Positions 1 through 13,116 of a stretch of 64,000 nt of DNA are shown piece after piece; the first letter of the stretch is position 1; each line of letters opens with the position of its first letter. The DNA lies in assembly GCA_009830035.1 (NCBI GenBank), contig SZZY01000013.1:47057-111056 (forward strand). Direction: 5' to 3'. The position numbers were made by a program, and so were the translations under genes. Under the pieces are notes generated by a model. That model ran no database searches, had not been told where the DNA came from, and was given only the letters and a program-made list of their open reading frames with translations. The DNA is from Pantoea sp. Eser (GTDB lineage Bacteria > Pseudomonadota > Gammaproteobacteria > Enterobacterales > Enterobacteriaceae).

Positions 1-197
1 ATAGATTCGAACCGGCAGCATAGCAGTGCAGGCCGCTGGCGTAAAATGCCCTGCATCGCAGATGACTTTTCCCGGCGAAAGAGAAACAATACCCCCGTCA
101 AATTTATCAATGCTGGCAGGCACTTCGCGCCGGTATTGCCCATACTATAACTGTTGACGGAATTACGCCGTCTGTTACACACCAAAAGAGAGAACAC

Positions 198-869
198 ATG
201 GGCCAGATCGCCCCACGACACCGCAGGACGCGCGCAACGCTTATTGTATCCCGGCTGCAAACCTGGCTGGCCGCACGCAAGCCGCAGCAACCCGCCGGAG
301 AGGAGGAACCACGAATGGCTTCAGACGCGTCATCACGGCTACCGACATGGCTTCATCGTATCTGGCATTCTACCGACCACATCGGCTGGATGAACCCGCT
401 GCCTGCGCCGCATCGCCGTGGCATTGTTATCGCGCTGCTGGTGATGCTGCTGGCGTTTCTCTGGCCGGTCAGTACACCGCGCTATCCGGTGGAGCGTCCG
501 GTTACGCCGTCGGCTGAGAAAGAGGTGCCGATGCAGGCGGATATTTACGACAACAAAACCGACTCATCCCCTTCTCAGCCGCAGCAGACGCCAAAAGCGG
601 ATTCACAGGGAGAGTGGCGCAACTATACCGTCGCCTCAGGCCAGACGCTGGCCCAGCTGTTCCGTGACAACAGTCTGCCGATCAATGATGTGTTTGCGAT
701 GGCGCGGGTGGAAGGCAGCGATCAGCCGCTGAGTTCACTGAAAAGCGGTCAGCAGGTCAAAATCCGTCAGGACGCACAGGGCGCAGTGACCGGACTGACG
801 ATAGAGGGCGCTAACGGCCCGGTGCTGTTTACGCGTCAGCCGGATGGCAGCTTTATCCGCGCACAATAG
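198..869 (+). CDS. ytfB: OapA-family cell-envelope protein YtfB
   Basis: 223 residues. A basic, poorly conserved N-terminal tail is followed by a single membrane segment at about residues 74-91 and a C-terminal OapA/LysM-like domain from about residue 140 (YTVASGQTLAQLF onward), the order seen in E. coli YtfB, a septum-associated, glycan-binding division protein. The ATG at 198 follows an AGAGAG ribosome-binding stretch; a second in-frame ATG at 315 follows a GGAGG-like run and would give a length closer to the E. coli protein, so the start is uncertain. It is convergent with rplI, as in E. coli. It ends on a genuine TAG stop, which matters for the premature TAG codons elsewhere. Confidence 0.85.
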   Translation: MGQIAPRHRRTRATLIVSRLQTWLAARKPQQPAGEEEPRMASDASSRLPTWLHRIWHSTDHIGWMNPLPAPHRRGIVIALLVMLLAFLWPVSTPRYPVERPVTPSAEKEVPMQADIYDNKTDSSPSQPQQTPKADSQGEWRNYTVASGQTLAQLFRDNSLPINDVFAMARVEGSDQPLSSLKSGQQVKIRQDAQGAVTGLTIEGANGPVLFTRQPDGSFIRAQ

Positions 870-887
870 CGTTCTGGCGGCGATAAA

Positions 888-917
888 AACAAAAACGCCG
901 GCACAAGGCACGGCGTT
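888..917 (-). terminator. Rho-independent terminator of the rpsF-rplI operon
   Basis: Read on the minus strand, AACGCCG and CGGCGTT form a 7-bp stem followed by a T-rich run. It lies just past the rplI stop, in the short gap shared with the end of ytfB. Confidence 0.65.
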
Positions 918-940
918 CCCGCAGTACTCAGTAATAAAAA

Positions 941-1402
<462 letters not shown>

Positions 1403-1429
1403 TTAAAGTCGTTAATGGACAGTTGCCGA

Positions 1430-1979
<550 letters not shown>

Positions 1980-1985
1980 GATGGA

Positions 1986-2445
<460 letters not shown>

Positions 2446-2788
2446 GAACGTTATAGGCTGTGTCCCACAAAGGTTCGTTGTGACGAGCGCTTGTGTGGGA
2501 CACAGCCTGAGAATGCGGCTGAAAAATCAACGCGTAATCATACTGGCGGCGGTAACTAAACTCAAGCGCGCATTTCAACAAATGCCATCCGGCGTGCCAG
2601 ATACGGAGGCTTTTCGTGCTAATCATGTGAATACAGCGCATTAAGCGGGGATTATTCAAAAACGCTGATAAAGAGGTTCAGACGGACGATCTGGCGATAA
2701 TATCGCCAGTCGCTAAACTTAATGCAGACGTTACGGTTTGGCTTATCGGCGTCTAACAGAGTGTCTTCCCTGAAGTGAGGAGTCGGCC
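2446..2788. other. Gene-free spacer between rpsF and the 67-residue gene
   Basis: About 340 bases hold no convincing gene. In E. coli yjfY and the ula operon occupy this side of rpsF; I see no remnant of them. The stretch contains the rpsF promoter region and one strong inverted repeat, listed separately. The remaining part, with TGCCAGATACGG and short AT runs, shows nothing I can name. Confidence 0.5.
2455..2508. repeat. Perfect 15-bp inverted repeat with 24-base loop
   Basis: AGGCTGTGTCCCACA at 2455-2469 is repeated as its exact reverse complement at 2494-2508. The loop is 24 bases. It lies roughly 75-125 bases upstream of the rpsF start, outside any gene and with no T-run, so it is not a typical terminator. 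It could be a regulator site, a small interspersed element, or a cruciform-prone relic. Confidence 0.75.
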
Positions 2789-2992
2789 ATGAAAAGGTAC
2801 GTCATCGCCACTTTACTGGGTCTCTTCCTGTCTCTACCCGCTCTTGCCAGCAATGCTGACTGTGCGCAGCAGATGAGAAGTCACAGCAGCAAAGCAGCCG
2901 CGGGTTATGTCTACGTTAATCGACTGGATGCACCGGAGAGTAATCCGGTCAGTGCGCCAGCCCGACTGTCAGAACGGTTCACTGCCCGCTGA
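2789..2992 (+). CDS. Small secreted protein of unknown function
   Basis: 67 residues. Residues 1-20 look like a Sec signal peptide (MKRY, then a Leu/Ala-rich core and an ALA-S cleavage site), leaving a mature part of about 47 residues with one Cys. A GTGAGGAG ribosome-binding stretch precedes the ATG. I do not recognise the family. The GYVYVN segment faintly recalls the YhcN/DUF1471 fold, and the gene may be a truncated relative of the yjfN/yjfY group found here in E. coli, but this is speculative. A short GGGCG/CGCCC stem and a T-run follow at about 3010-3040. Confidence 0.5.
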   Translation: MKRYVIATLLGLFLSLPALASNADCAQQMRSHSSKAAAGYVYVNRLDAPESNPVSAPARLSERFTAR

Positions 2993-3049
2993 TAAACGGG
3001 TCGGGCCACGGGCGCAGCAGACCCCTCCGCCCTTTTTTACGTCTGAGGG

Positions 3050-3798
3050 TTAAAGCTGATGCTTAAAGAAACTCACCAGCGCCGTCAGGCCTGACGGCGT
3101 AATCTTATGCCCAATCTGCTTCTCCGACAGTGAGGTCAGATGCTGCGCTAGTCCTTTGCTGCACAGCGCGGTTTCCAGCAGGGCGCTTTCGGCAAAGGGC
3201 ACCACCTCATCGGCTTCGCCATGCCACAGCAGCAGCGGACGATTGGCCAGCGTCTCAAGCCGGGTGCTGGGATCGTATTCCGCCAGCGGGGCCATGCAGG
3301 CATCAAACTGTGCCTGCTGTTCCGGCGAGCGCACCACCAGCGGTGGGAACAGCGTCTGGCTGAGCTGCATAAAGTAGCCGGAACCCATCATGCAGGCGAC
3401 GCTGTGAATATGCGGATAGCGGGCCATCGCCCCGAGCGCCGTCATGCCGCCCATCGACGCCCCGGCGACCGCAAACCGTTCTCCGGCGATCAGATCGTCA
3501 GCGCGCAGCGCCGATTCCAGCTGCGGCAGCTCATCAATATTTTTTTCAGGGTATCCCAGAAGCGACTCAGGCGGGTTTCAGCATCGCCGTGATAGCGCGC
3601 GACGTGCAGATCCGCATCCGGCATCACCGCCCGGAATCCGGCCTGCGCTAAGGCGACGGCAAAATAGGCATAGACTTCTTTCGATGAGGTGAAGACGTGA
3701 TAAAACAGCACGGTCGGCAGCCGGTTACGGCGCTGACCAGCCGGCGCGGCGTGCAGACACTCAATTACTGCCAGCGTTTCCGTGGTGAGTTCGATCAT
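3050..3798 (-). pseudogene. yjfP: Alpha/beta-hydrolase YjfP, frameshifted
   Basis: An esterase of the YjfP type, about 249 residues when whole. The start (MIELTTETLAVIE) has a good AGGAGAG site. The reading frame runs to the seven-T run at 3540-3546 (poly-A in the message), where one base is gained or lost; the rest, including the GASMGGMTALG nucleophile elbow and DEVVPF acid region, continues in another frame to 3050. The oxyanion-side HGFTSS motif reads HVFTSS, and a second family glycine near residue 60 is also Val, so the protein would probably be impaired even without the frameshift. Confidence 0.85.
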
Positions 3799-3956
3799 AT
3801 TCTCTCCTGAAAGGGGCAAAGCACAGTCTTTGAGTGTACGTTCTGCCACCACATTTGCGAAGCCATTCCCCGCAGCCCGCCGTCAGCTTCAGCACTAAAC
3901 TTTTCCGTGTTGCTGCCGTTGATCCGGTATCCCCCTCATGTGATCAAAGGTAATTT

Positions 3957-5872
3957 ATGAAGCGTCTCTCTCTCAGCGGCCTGAGTCTTGGAGTTAAGCT
4001 GTCTGTACTGACGTCCCTCAGCGTAGCGTTATTACTGCTGGTTCTGACGCTGACCCAGAGCCACACCGCCTCACGCCAGCTGGAAAACCTCGCGATTGAT
4101 GATATGCACAATCAGGTGCAGGGCATCAGTGAAATGGTGACCATGTTCAACGCCACGCTTTCCGAAGAGGTGAGCAACTACACCAATCTGTTTAGCAGTT
4201 TTTTACCCAAGCGCTTTAGCCTCGATGAGAGTGCCCGGGTGCAGGTGGGCAGCTTTTCGACTCCGGTGCTGCGTGCCGGCTTAAAGACGCTCAATCTCGA
4301 CCAGACGGCGGTGGACGATTTCACCGAACGCACCGCCGCGGTCGCCACCATTTTCGTGCGTGACGGCGATGACTTTATCCGTATCTCCACCTCGCTGAAG
4401 AAGCAGGATGGCAGTCGCGCCATCGGTACCCAGCTCGATCGCGCCAGCGCCGCCTGGAAAAGCGTGCATCAGGGTGAAATCTACCGCGGCCTCGCCACGC
4501 TGCACGCTGTTTGGCCATCATTACCCAGTCTCAGCCGGTTAAAGATGCCAGCGGCACGGTGGTGGCTATTCTGTTTGTCGGGGTCGGAATCGATCAGCAA
4601 TATGCCCTGATGCGTGAGAAAATCCTCGCGCGTCGGCTGGGCGACAGCGGCCATTTTTATGTGATTAACGGCGCGCCCGGCAGCGCTCAGGGTCAGTATA
4701 TGTTTGATCAGCAAAACGAAGGGAAACTACCGGGCTGGGATAACGCGATACAACAGAAACTGCTGACCCAGCCGCAGGGGATACAGCAGCTGGAGATGGC
4801 CGGTGAGACCCGCATGCTGGCCGGGCAGCAGTTACCGGGCTGGAACTGGGTGATTGTCGGCGAGGTTAACCGCGCCAGCCTGCTGGCACCGATTACCCAC
4901 AGTCGTAACCTGTTTTTGCTCACCGGTCTGGCGCTGGTGCTGGTGTTTGCGCTTGGCTTTGTCTGGTACAGCCGCCGGGCGATTACCCGCCCGCTGCAGC
5001 AGGTGATTCATCTGGCGCAGCAGTATGCCGCCGGTAATTTGCAGGTGCATCCTGATACGCCGCGTCGCGACGAAGTGGGCCAGCTGATCAACGCCATCAA
5101 CGGCATTGGCGATGGCCTGGAGAAGATCGTCGGCCAGGTGCGCAGCGCCGCGCAGGAGATCAACGGCACCGATACCATCGCTGCCAGCAGCCACAATATC
5201 AGCGAGCAGATTGGTCGTCAGGCCAGCAGCGTTGAGCAGACCTCGGCCAGCATGGAGCAGTTTGGCGCGACGGTAGAACATACCGCCGATAGCCTGCGCC
5301 AGGCGATGTCACTGGTGTCTGAAGCCAGCGATATCGTCAGTCAGGGCAGCCAGACCGTGGTGCGCTCGGTTAACACCATGTCGGCCATCAAAATCTCGTC
5401 GCAGAGCATTGCTGATATCACTCATGTGCTCGAATCTATCGCCTTCCACACCAATATCCTGGCGCTGAATGCGGCGGTTGAAGCCGCGCGCGCCGATGAA
5501 CAGGGACGCAGATTTGCGGTGGTGGCGGCCGAAGTGCGGGCGCTGGCGCAGCGCTCGGCTCAGGCCGCAAAAGAGATTGATGGGCTGATCGCCACTTCAA
5601 TCGGCAACGTGGCGGAAAGCCATCTGTTATCTGAGCAGACCCGCATCGTGACGCACATTGAGCAGGTTCAGGCGCTGATGGGCGAGATTAACGTGGCGGC
5701 GCAACAGCAGGCCGCTGGCATTGGTCAGGTTAATCTGGCGATGAACCAGATCAGCTAGGCGACGCATCAGAACAGTTAACTGGTGGCACAGGCGGAAAAC
5801 AGCGCCCAGAACCTGAGTGATAAAGGCCATCATCTGACCCAATTGGTCAGCGTTTTTAGCCTCAAATCCTGA
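3957..5872 (+). pseudogene. Methyl-accepting chemotaxis protein, broken
   Basis: A transmembrane chemoreceptor: first membrane segment at about residues 12-32, a periplasmic Cache-type sensor region, a second membrane segment ([19 protein letters not shown]), a HAMP linker and the signalling hairpin with the conserved tip [19 protein letters not shown]. Lesions: a frameshift near 4500-4530 inside the sensor, Gly changes at the tip (EQGRGF has become EQGRRF), a shortened second methylation helix, a TAG at 5756-5758 and a TAA at 5777-5779. The TAG replaces a Gln codon in the context AGC-TAG-GCG, a former CCAGG. The ligand cannot be told. No other chemotaxis gene is in the window. Confidence 0.85.
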
Positions 5873-5928
5873 CGGCATTCGGGACGATGACATACACTTA
5901 ATGCTTCGTCCTGAATGAGGGTTTTTCT

Positions 5929-6254
5929 ATGCGTTTCGCTTACTTACTGGTGTTAAGCCTGTCACTGGCAGGCTGCTCTGCGTTTCAGACGACCCCAAAA
6001 GCGCCGCCCGCACCGACGCAACAGGCGCAGGAAATTTCACGGGCGCAAAGTGCCGGTTTGCCAAAGCTGGGTAATATCACCGTCAACGTGCACGGTTCGC
6101 CGGATGATACAGAGCGCGCCGTGGCCGCCGGGCCAATCAGTCCGGTGCGACCTACTATCAGATTGTGGCGCTGAGCGAAACGGTGATGACTGGCTTATGG
6201 TACGCCAGCGCGATCCTGTACGGCGCTTCACCCGCCGCAGGCGCGAGCCAGTAA
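5929..6254 (+). pseudogene. bsmA: Biofilm-stress lipoprotein BsmA, frameshifted
   Basis: A DUF1471-type lipoprotein like E. coli BsmA (YjfO). A lipobox, LAGCS, ends the signal peptide at about residue 16. The frame is good through NVHGSPDD, is lost near 6130, and resumes in another frame with ATYYQIVALSETVMTGLWYA and a short Ala-rich tail ending at 6254. One small indel separates the halves. It ends tail to tail with, and overlaps, the aidB relic by 27 bases. In E. coli bsmA also lies between yjfP and aidB. Confidence 0.85.
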
Positions 6255-7407
6255 GCGGTCGGCCAGCGCGGCGTCAAGTGGACGTGAGCCGCGCTGATCG
6301 AGCCATTGCCGGCACCCAGCCATCCGCCAGCGGTGGCTCAACGTATTTCAGCAGCTGTGCGCCCGTTGCCAGCAGCAGGCTGCGGGTCAGTTCACGCGCC
6401 TGCGCCTCCGGTATTTTGTGCAGTCGCAGACGCAGCTGACGCCAGCGCGCATCGAAATGGCGGTTGCTGCCTTTGACTGCCTCAAATTCCTGGCTGAGCA
6501 TCTGACCGTGACTGCCAAGCACGCAGTCAAAGCGGGTCATGCCGCCCATTTTCAGGATCAGCCGCACGCCTTCGCCCTCTTCCTCCAGCAGCCAGCCGGT
6601 GGCATCGCGAAACTCGACTTCGCTGCTGGCATTGGATCGATTGCCCAGCTTATCTTTCAGCCGCTCAATCAGGATGGCATTGCGGGAACCGTCCGGTAAC
6701 AGGCGCGGCAGGAAGAAGCAGCTCAGTCCCGCGGGCGTCTGCGCCAGCACCAGATGCGCATCGCTTTGCGGCACCGAGAAAAACCACTTATGACCGGTGA
6801 GCCGGTACATTTCACCGGGACCGCGCGCACCCAGCGGCTCAGCGCGGGTGGTAGTGGTGAGCAGATCGCTGCCGCCCTGCTTTTCTGTCATGCCCATGCC
6901 GATCAGCAAGCCGCGTTTTTGATCGCCGGGCTGGGCATGGGTGTCATAACGATCGCTAAGCAGCGGATCGAGCCAGCCTTCGAACGCGGCCGGCAGATAG
7001 GTCTGGAGCAGCGGGATTGCCGCGTGGGTCATCGTCACCGGGCAGAGCGTGCCCGCTTCAACCTGAGCATGCAGAACAAAACGGGCGGCACGCGCCACGC
7101 TGGCATGTTCGCGCACCGTCGGTTGCCAGCTGAGATTGTGCAGACGGCTGGCGCAGACGCCCTGCATCAGCAGATGCCAGGCGGGATGAAAACGCACTTC
7201 ATTGAGCCGCACGCCACGCGCATCGTAGCGCAGCAGTTCGGGCGGTTCAGCACTGCCAAGTCCAGCCCGACGGAAGCCAGCCATTCACGATCCCACTCCG
7301 CGCCCTCGCGCTGTAGCGCTTCACTCAGCGGCGTATCGGATAAGGAACAGATTGCTGTTACTGAGAGGATGGGGCTGATTAAAAACGGTGTGTGTTGTCC
7401 AGGTCAT
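6228..7407 (-). pseudogene. aidB: AidB acyl-CoA dehydrogenase homologue, heavily decayed
   Basis: AidB (about 541 residues in E. coli) is a flavoprotein induced by alkylation damage. The remnant starts at 7407 (MTWTTHTVFNQP), is frameshifted near 7340 and again near 7275, then reads well through NPPELLRYD-like, GMGMTEKQGGSD and HKWFFSVPQSDAHL blocks. After FDCVLGSH (about 6495) some 140 residues are missing and the frame rejoins at the FEAVKG region. Near the end another frameshift moves the true C-terminus (ADRLLARACGG) to 6228. At least four lesions, so long dead. Confidence 0.92.
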
Positions 7408-7502
7408 AACCACTCCTCGCGGATGTCACCCCGTAAGTATGCGAGTGACACGCAGTTATGCCTGGTACAGAAACTAGTTTGTGGCGAGGATCACATCGGG
7501 GA

Positions 7503-8237
7503 TCAGGCGTTGCGCTGGCGCACCGCTTCAAACAGGCAGACGCCGGTAGCGACCGAGACGTTAAGCGAAGAGACGCTGCCCGCCATCGGAATACTGATCA
7601 GCTCATCACAGTGTTCACGGGTCAGGCGACGCATGCCTTCGCCCTCTGCGCCCATCACCAGCGCCATCGGGCCGGTCATTTTGCTCAGATAAACGGTGTG
7701 ATCGGCTTCACCGGCCGTGCCGACTACCCAGATGTTGTACTCCTGCAGCAGACGCAGCGTCCGCGCCAGGTTGGTGACGCGGATTAACGGCACGTTCTCT
7801 GCCGCACCGCTGGCCACTTTTTTGGCGGTGGCGTTCAGCGGAGCGGAACGATCTTTTGGCACGATCACCGCATCCACTCCCGCCGCATCGGCGCTGCGCA
7901 GACAGGCACCGAGATTATGCGGATCGGTAACCCCGTCCAGCACCAGCAGGAACGGTTTATCCAGGCTCTGCAGCAGATCCGGCAGATCGCCTTCCTGATA
8001 CTGACGGCCCGGTTTAACCTGCGCCACGATACCCTGATGCACGCCGCCTTCAACCTGGCTGTCCAGCCACTTACGCTCCGCCAGTTGAATCACGATCCCC
8101 TGAGCTTCCAGCACGGCGACCAGGGGTTGCAGGCGACGATCGTCGCGGCCTTTGAGGATAAAGACCTGCTGGAAACGTTGTGGGTCGCGTTCCAGCAGCG
8201 CCTGCACGGCATAGATACCAAAAATAATTTCGCTCAT
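7503..8237 (-). CDS. rlmB: 23S rRNA (Gm2251) 2'-O-methyltransferase RlmB
   Basis: 244 residues from [18 protein letters not shown]; an in-frame ATG four codons upstream is less likely. N-terminal substrate-binding domain, then the SPOUT catalytic domain with the three TrmH-family motifs: [27 protein letters not shown] and the knot motif [15 protein letters not shown]. It methylates the peptidyl-transferase loop guanosine of 23S rRNA. It follows rnr in the nsrR-rnr-rlmB operon. Intact. Confidence 0.96.
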   Translation of the reverse strand: MSEIIFGIYAVQALLERDPQRFQQVFILKGRDDRRLQPLVAVLEAQGIVIQLAERKWLDSQVEGGVHQGIVAQVKPGRQYQEGDLPDLLQSLDKPFLLVLDGVTDPHNLGACLRSADAAGVDAVIVPKDRSAPLNATAKKVASGAAENVPLIRVTNLARTLRLLQEYNIWVVGTAGEADHTVYLSKMTGPMALVMGAEGEGMRRLTREHCDELISIPMAGSVSSLNVSVATGVCLFEAVRQRNA

Positions 8238-8270
8238 CGATCTGCTCAATGTTTGGAAATGAATAAATTA

Positions 8271-8296
8271 CCGCCCTTTCTCCTGAGAAAGGGCGG
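8271..8296. repeat. 12-bp perfect stem between rnr and rlmB
   Basis: CCGCCCTTTCTC is followed after two bases by its reverse complement GAGAAAGGGCGG. It lies between the rnr stop and the rlmB start. In the mRNA it would form a stable hairpin without a long U-run, so it may set the relative amount or stability of the two messages rather than fully terminate. Confidence 0.6.
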
Positions 8297-8305
8297 CTAT
8301 GCGCA

Positions 8306-10789
8306 TCAGTCAGTTTGCGCTTTTTTGCTGGCGCGCTTAGCCCGCGTGGCGGCGGCGATTTTACGGCTTTTTTCCGAGACGTTTTTACTTTTTTTCTCAG
8401 TTTTTGCCGCTGCCGGTTTGCCCTTGTCGCCGCGGAAAGCAGCGTCTGGTTCAAAATTGGACTTCTTGCTGACATCACGACGGCGTTTTGACGGTGGTTT
8501 GCCATCACGCTTCGCCCGATCGCGCTCGGTTTTACCTTCGCCGCGTACCTGACGCTGGCTGGAGATCAGGGCAAAGTCGATTTTACGCTCGTCCATGTGC
8601 ACCGCTTCGACCCGCACTTCCACAATATCGCCAAGACGATAGGTGCGGCAGCCGGACTCGCCAATCAGGCGCTGACCCACCGGATCAAAACGGTAGTAGT
8701 CATTATCCAGCGTTGAAACATGCACCAGACCATCAATAAACAGATCGCTTAAGCGAACAAAGAAGCCAAAGCCGGTGACGCTGGAGATCACGCCATTGAA
8801 CACGCTGCCGACCTGATCCTGCATAAAGTCACACTTGAGCCAGTCTGCGACGTCGCGGGTTGCTTCATCAGCCCGGCGTTCGGTCAGGGAACAGTGCAGC
8901 CCCAGCCGCAGCATCTCCGGCATGTCGTAGTGATAGCCGCCGGTCGCGGTCATCCGTTCTTTGGCCGCGTTGCTGTCTTTCGGCATCAGGTATTTAATGG
9001 CGCGTTGTACCAGACCTTTACCTTCACCCTGCTCTTTTGCCAGCAGATATTTGATGGCGCGGTGCAGCGTCAGATCCGGGTAACGACGGATTGGCGAGGT
9101 AAAGTGGGCATAGGAGGTCAGCGCCAGACCGAAGTGGCCGCGGTTTTCCGGATCGTAAACTGCCTGCTTTATCGAACGCAGCAGCATGGTTTGCAGCATT
9201 TCCGCATCCGGACGATCGGCCACCTGCTTCAGCAGCGCCGCATAGTCGATCGGCTGCGGTTTGTTGCCGCCGGGCAGGCTTAGTCCCAGCTCGTTTAATA
9301 CGGTACGGAAACTCTTGATGCTTTCGTCGGTTGGGCGATCGTGATCGCGGAACAGCGCCGGTTCCTGATTTTTCTCAACGAAGCGTGCCGAGGCGATGTT
9401 CGCCAGGATCATGCACTCTTCGATCAGCTTGTGGGCGTCATTACGCGAAACGCGCTCAATGCGACGCTCGGCGTTGAAGATGAACTTCGCTTCTTCGGTC
9501 TCAAACGAGATACCGCCACGCTCTTCACGTGCCGCTTCCAGCGCCTGATACAGGTTGTGCAGCTCTTCAAGGTCTTTCACCAGCGGCGCATACTGCTGAC
9601 GCAGCTCTTTGTCGCCCTGCAGAATGTTCCAGACTTTGTTGTAAGTCAGACGCGCATGCGAATTCATTACCGCTTCGTAGTGTTTGAAGCCGGTCAGTTT
9701 CCCTTTCGAGGAAATGGTCATTTCGCACACCATACACAGGCGATCGACCTGTGGGTTGAGCGAACATAAACCGTTCGACAGCACTTCCGGCAGCATCGGC
9801 ACCACCTGCGACGGGAAATAGACCGAGGTACCGCGCTGATGCGCTTCATTATCCAGCGGCGTGCCGGGACGAACATAATAGCTGACATCGGCGATGGCCA
9901 CCCACAGCCGCCAGCCGCCACCGCGTTTTTTCTCACAGTAAACCGCATCGTCAAAGTCACGGGCGTCTTCGCCATCAATCGTGACCAGCGGCAGCTTACG
10001 TAAGTCGACGCGTCCTTTCTTGGCCTCTTCCGGCACCTCTTCCTTCAGCTTGCTGACCTGCGCTTCAACCTCTGGCGGCCAGCTGTGCGGGATTTCATGA
10101 GTACGCAGCGCCATATCAACCGCCAGGCTGGTGCCCATATCGTCGCCAAGGATCTCAGCTACTTTACCGATCGCTTTGCTGCGACGGGTCGGGCGCTGAA
10201 CTAACCCCACCACCACGACCGAGCCCATGCGAGCATTCATGGTTTCTTCCGGTGGGATCAGGATGTCAAAGCTCAGGCGGCTGTCGTCCGGCACCACGAA
10301 GCCAGCACCGGCGTCGGTAAAGTAACGGCCAACGATCTGGTTGTTGCGGGGTTCCTGCACCCGGACCACGCGCGCTTCGCGGCGGCCTTTACGATCGGCA
10401 CCCAGCGGCTGGGCCAGGATAACGTCGCCATGCATGCAAAACTTCATCTGTTCGGCGGAAAGGTAGAGATCATCCTTCTGACCTTCTGCCCGCAGGAAGC
10501 CGTAGCCATCACGGTGGCCGATGACCTTCCCGCGCAGCAGATCCAGACGTTCCGGCAGGGCATAGCATTGACGGCGAGTGAACACCAGCTGACCATCACG
10601 CTCCATGGCGCGAAGGCGGCGACGCAGCGCCTCAATATGCTCTTCTTCCTGCAGGTTCATCTCTTGCGCCAGCTCTTCGCGGCTGGCCGGTTTTTCACGT
10701 TTTTCTAATAGCGCCAGAATAAATTCACGGCTTGGAATAGGGTTTTCGTATTTTTCAGCTTCTCTATCCTGAAAAGGATCTTTTGACAT
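8306..10789 (-). CDS. rnr: Exoribonuclease R
   Basis: 827 residues (E. coli 813). In order: N-terminal winged-helix region (about 20-80), two cold-shock domains (from about 85, [13 protein letters not shown]), the RNB catalytic domain with the metal-binding aspartates D272, D278, D280 and D281 in [10 protein letters not shown], an S1 domain from about 640, and a Lys/Arg-rich tail. It degrades structured RNA and takes part in rRNA quality control and trans-translation. It lies 16 bases after nsrR in the same operon. All catalytic residues are present. Confidence 0.97.
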   Translation of the reverse strand: MSKDPFQDREAEKYENPIPSREFILALLEKREKPASREELAQEMNLQEEEHIEALRRRLRAMERDGQLVFTRRQCYALPERLDLLRGKVIGHRDGYGFLRAEGQKDDLYLSAEQMKFCMHGDVILAQPLGADRKGRREARVVRVQEPRNNQIVGRYFTDAGAGFVVPDDSRLSFDILIPPEETMNARMGSVVVVGLVQRPTRRSKAIGKVAEILGDDMGTSLAVDMALRTHEIPHSWPPEVEAQVSKLKEEVPEEAKKGRVDLRKLPLVTIDGEDARDFDDAVYCEKKRGGGWRLWVAIADVSYYVRPGTPLDNEAHQRGTSVYFPSQVVPMLPEVLSNGLCSLNPQVDRLCMVCEMTISSKGKLTGFKHYEAVMNSHARLTYNKVWNILQGDKELRQQYAPLVKDLEELHNLYQALEAAREERGGISFETEEAKFIFNAERRIERVSRNDAHKLIEECMILANIASARFVEKNQEPALFRDHDRPTDESIKSFRTVLNELGLSLPGGNKPQPIDYAALLKQVADRPDAEMLQTMLLRSIKQAVYDPENRGHFGLALTSYAHFTSPIRRYPDLTLHRAIKYLLAKEQGEGKGLVQRAIKYLMPKDSNAAKERMTATGGYHYDMPEMLRLGLHCSLTERRADEATRDVADWLKCDFMQDQVGSVFNGVISSVTGFGFFVRLSDLFIDGLVHVSTLDNDYYRFDPVGQRLIGESGCRTYRLGDIVEVRVEAVHMDERKIDFALISSQRQVRGEGKTERDRAKRDGKPPSKRRRDVSKKSNFEPDAAFRGDKGKPAAAKTEKKSKNVSEKSRKIAAATRAKRASKKAQTD

Positions 10790-10805
10790 AGCGGTTCCTC
10801 CGATG

Positions 10806-11249
10806 TCATTGAGTATTTATTGCCACCGGCGGTTCGGACAATATGATTTCATAAAGTTGGGTGTTTCTTTCAACCAAATCCGCCAACGTGTAACTATCCA
10901 GTTCCTGCAGGAAGCACTGCACCGCGTCATGTAGCGCCTTCTTCAGGCGACAGGCGGGCGTGATGGAACAGGATGCGCAGTCCACTAATTGTAGCGGCTC
11001 CATCTTACGCACTACGTCACCAATCACAATCTGACTGGCCGGCATGCCAAGACGAAGCCCCCCATTTTTGCCGCGCGTTGCTGCGATATATCCCGCCCGG
11101 CTCAGTTGATTAATAATTTTGACCATGTTATTACGTGACACACCGTAAGTGTTGGTCACTTCAGTGATGTTGGTCTGCTGGCCTTCAGGCAACGAAGCCA
11201 GATAAATCAGGGCCCGTAAACCATAATCAGTAAAACTCGTCAGCTGCAC
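10806..11249 (-). CDS. nsrR: Nitric-oxide-sensing Rrf2-family repressor NsrR
   Basis: 147 residues. A winged helix-turn-helix with the family start [19 protein letters not shown] is followed by the iron-sulfur cysteines. They are C91, C94 and C100 in [13 protein letters not shown]. coli NsrR has C91, C96 and C102, so two residues appear to be missing between the first and second ligand. Whether this is a lineage trait or a six-base deletion cannot be told here. NsrR represses NO-detoxification genes. First gene of nsrR-rnr-rlmB. Confidence 0.93.
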   Translation of the reverse strand: MQLTSFTDYGLRALIYLASLPEGQQTNITEVTNTYGVSRNNMVKIINQLSRAGYIAATRGKNGGLRLGMPASQIVIGDVVRKMEPLQLVDCASCSITPACRLKKALHDAVQCFLQELDSYTLADLVERNTQLYEIILSEPPVAINTQ

Positions 11250-11400
11250 AGTAACCTCAGTGAATCATCAAAAGTGGCATCGCATAACTCGCCATGCGAT
11301 TGGCTACGATGATAAACCAGAGTCTGATTGACCGTGCGTTTTTTTCAGCCAGCACTGGGTTGGACAAGCGAAGGGAGGTTTAGTGGCATCAAAGGGTGGA

Positions 11401-11428
11401 AAAACAAAGGCCGGACAGGGTCCGGCCT
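11401..11428 (-). terminator. Terminator after purA
   Basis: On the minus strand AGGCCGGA and TCCGGCCT pair around a CCCTG loop, followed by TTGTTTTT. It lies a few bases past the purA stop. Confidence 0.85.
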
Positions 11429-11434
11429 GGGTGA

Positions 11435-12736
<1,302 letters not shown>

Positions 12737-12899
12737 TCAAAATCACCGATTGCTTAAAAAAGGATTCTACCATCTGATCCGATGGTTTTCAGCACTTTTA
12801 GCATACGATTGCGCGCTTTTTTGCCTGCGTTTTGATCTCTACAACATGTTGGGGAAAATAACGGTAACAGGCACAATTTATGCGCCAGGCCAGCCAATA

Positions 12900-13106
12900 T
12901 TACAGGTTACCGTGCAGGCTGAGCATGCAATAGATCACCATCCCGGCCACTACCAGCCCGCCACCAAAACGGTGCAACAGGCGATCGGGCAGCTGCGTCG
13001 TCGCCAGGATCATCCGGCGCTAGGCGCGCGGCATAAACATCGGTCCCAACCCTTCCGGCACTAACACCAGCGCCAGTGCCAGTGCCATCCAGATGCTTGT
13101 TTTCAT
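12900..13106 (-). pseudogene. yjeT: Small membrane protein YjeT, interrupted by TAG at a Trp position
   Basis: A DUF2065 protein of 68 codons, between hflC and purA as in E. coli. Residues 1-24 form one membrane segment (MKTSIWMALALALVL) and a second lies near the C-terminus (GGGLVVAGMVIYCML). Codon 29 is TAG (13020-13022, minus strand) where E. coli has Trp in PKAWKKM. It is the only lesion. The context GCC-TAG-CGC is what deamination of a Dcm site GCC-TGG-CGC would give. It is too short to have been flagged as an open frame. Confidence 0.85.
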
Positions 13107-13116
13107 ACTGATACCC

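Noticed and set aside
1..197. Start of fklB, the usual divergent neighbour of ytfB.
   Set aside because: No FklB-like N-terminus can be read on the minus strand within the window.
4500..4530. Programmed frameshift in the chemoreceptor or in hflX, bsmA and amiB.
   Set aside because: No slippery heptamer with a downstream structure at the joints, and several of the genes have additional stops or deletions.
6418..7692. A 312-codon plus-strand frame opposite aidB and rlmB.
   Set aside because: It spans two unrelated genes on the other strand and shows no domain or start signal.
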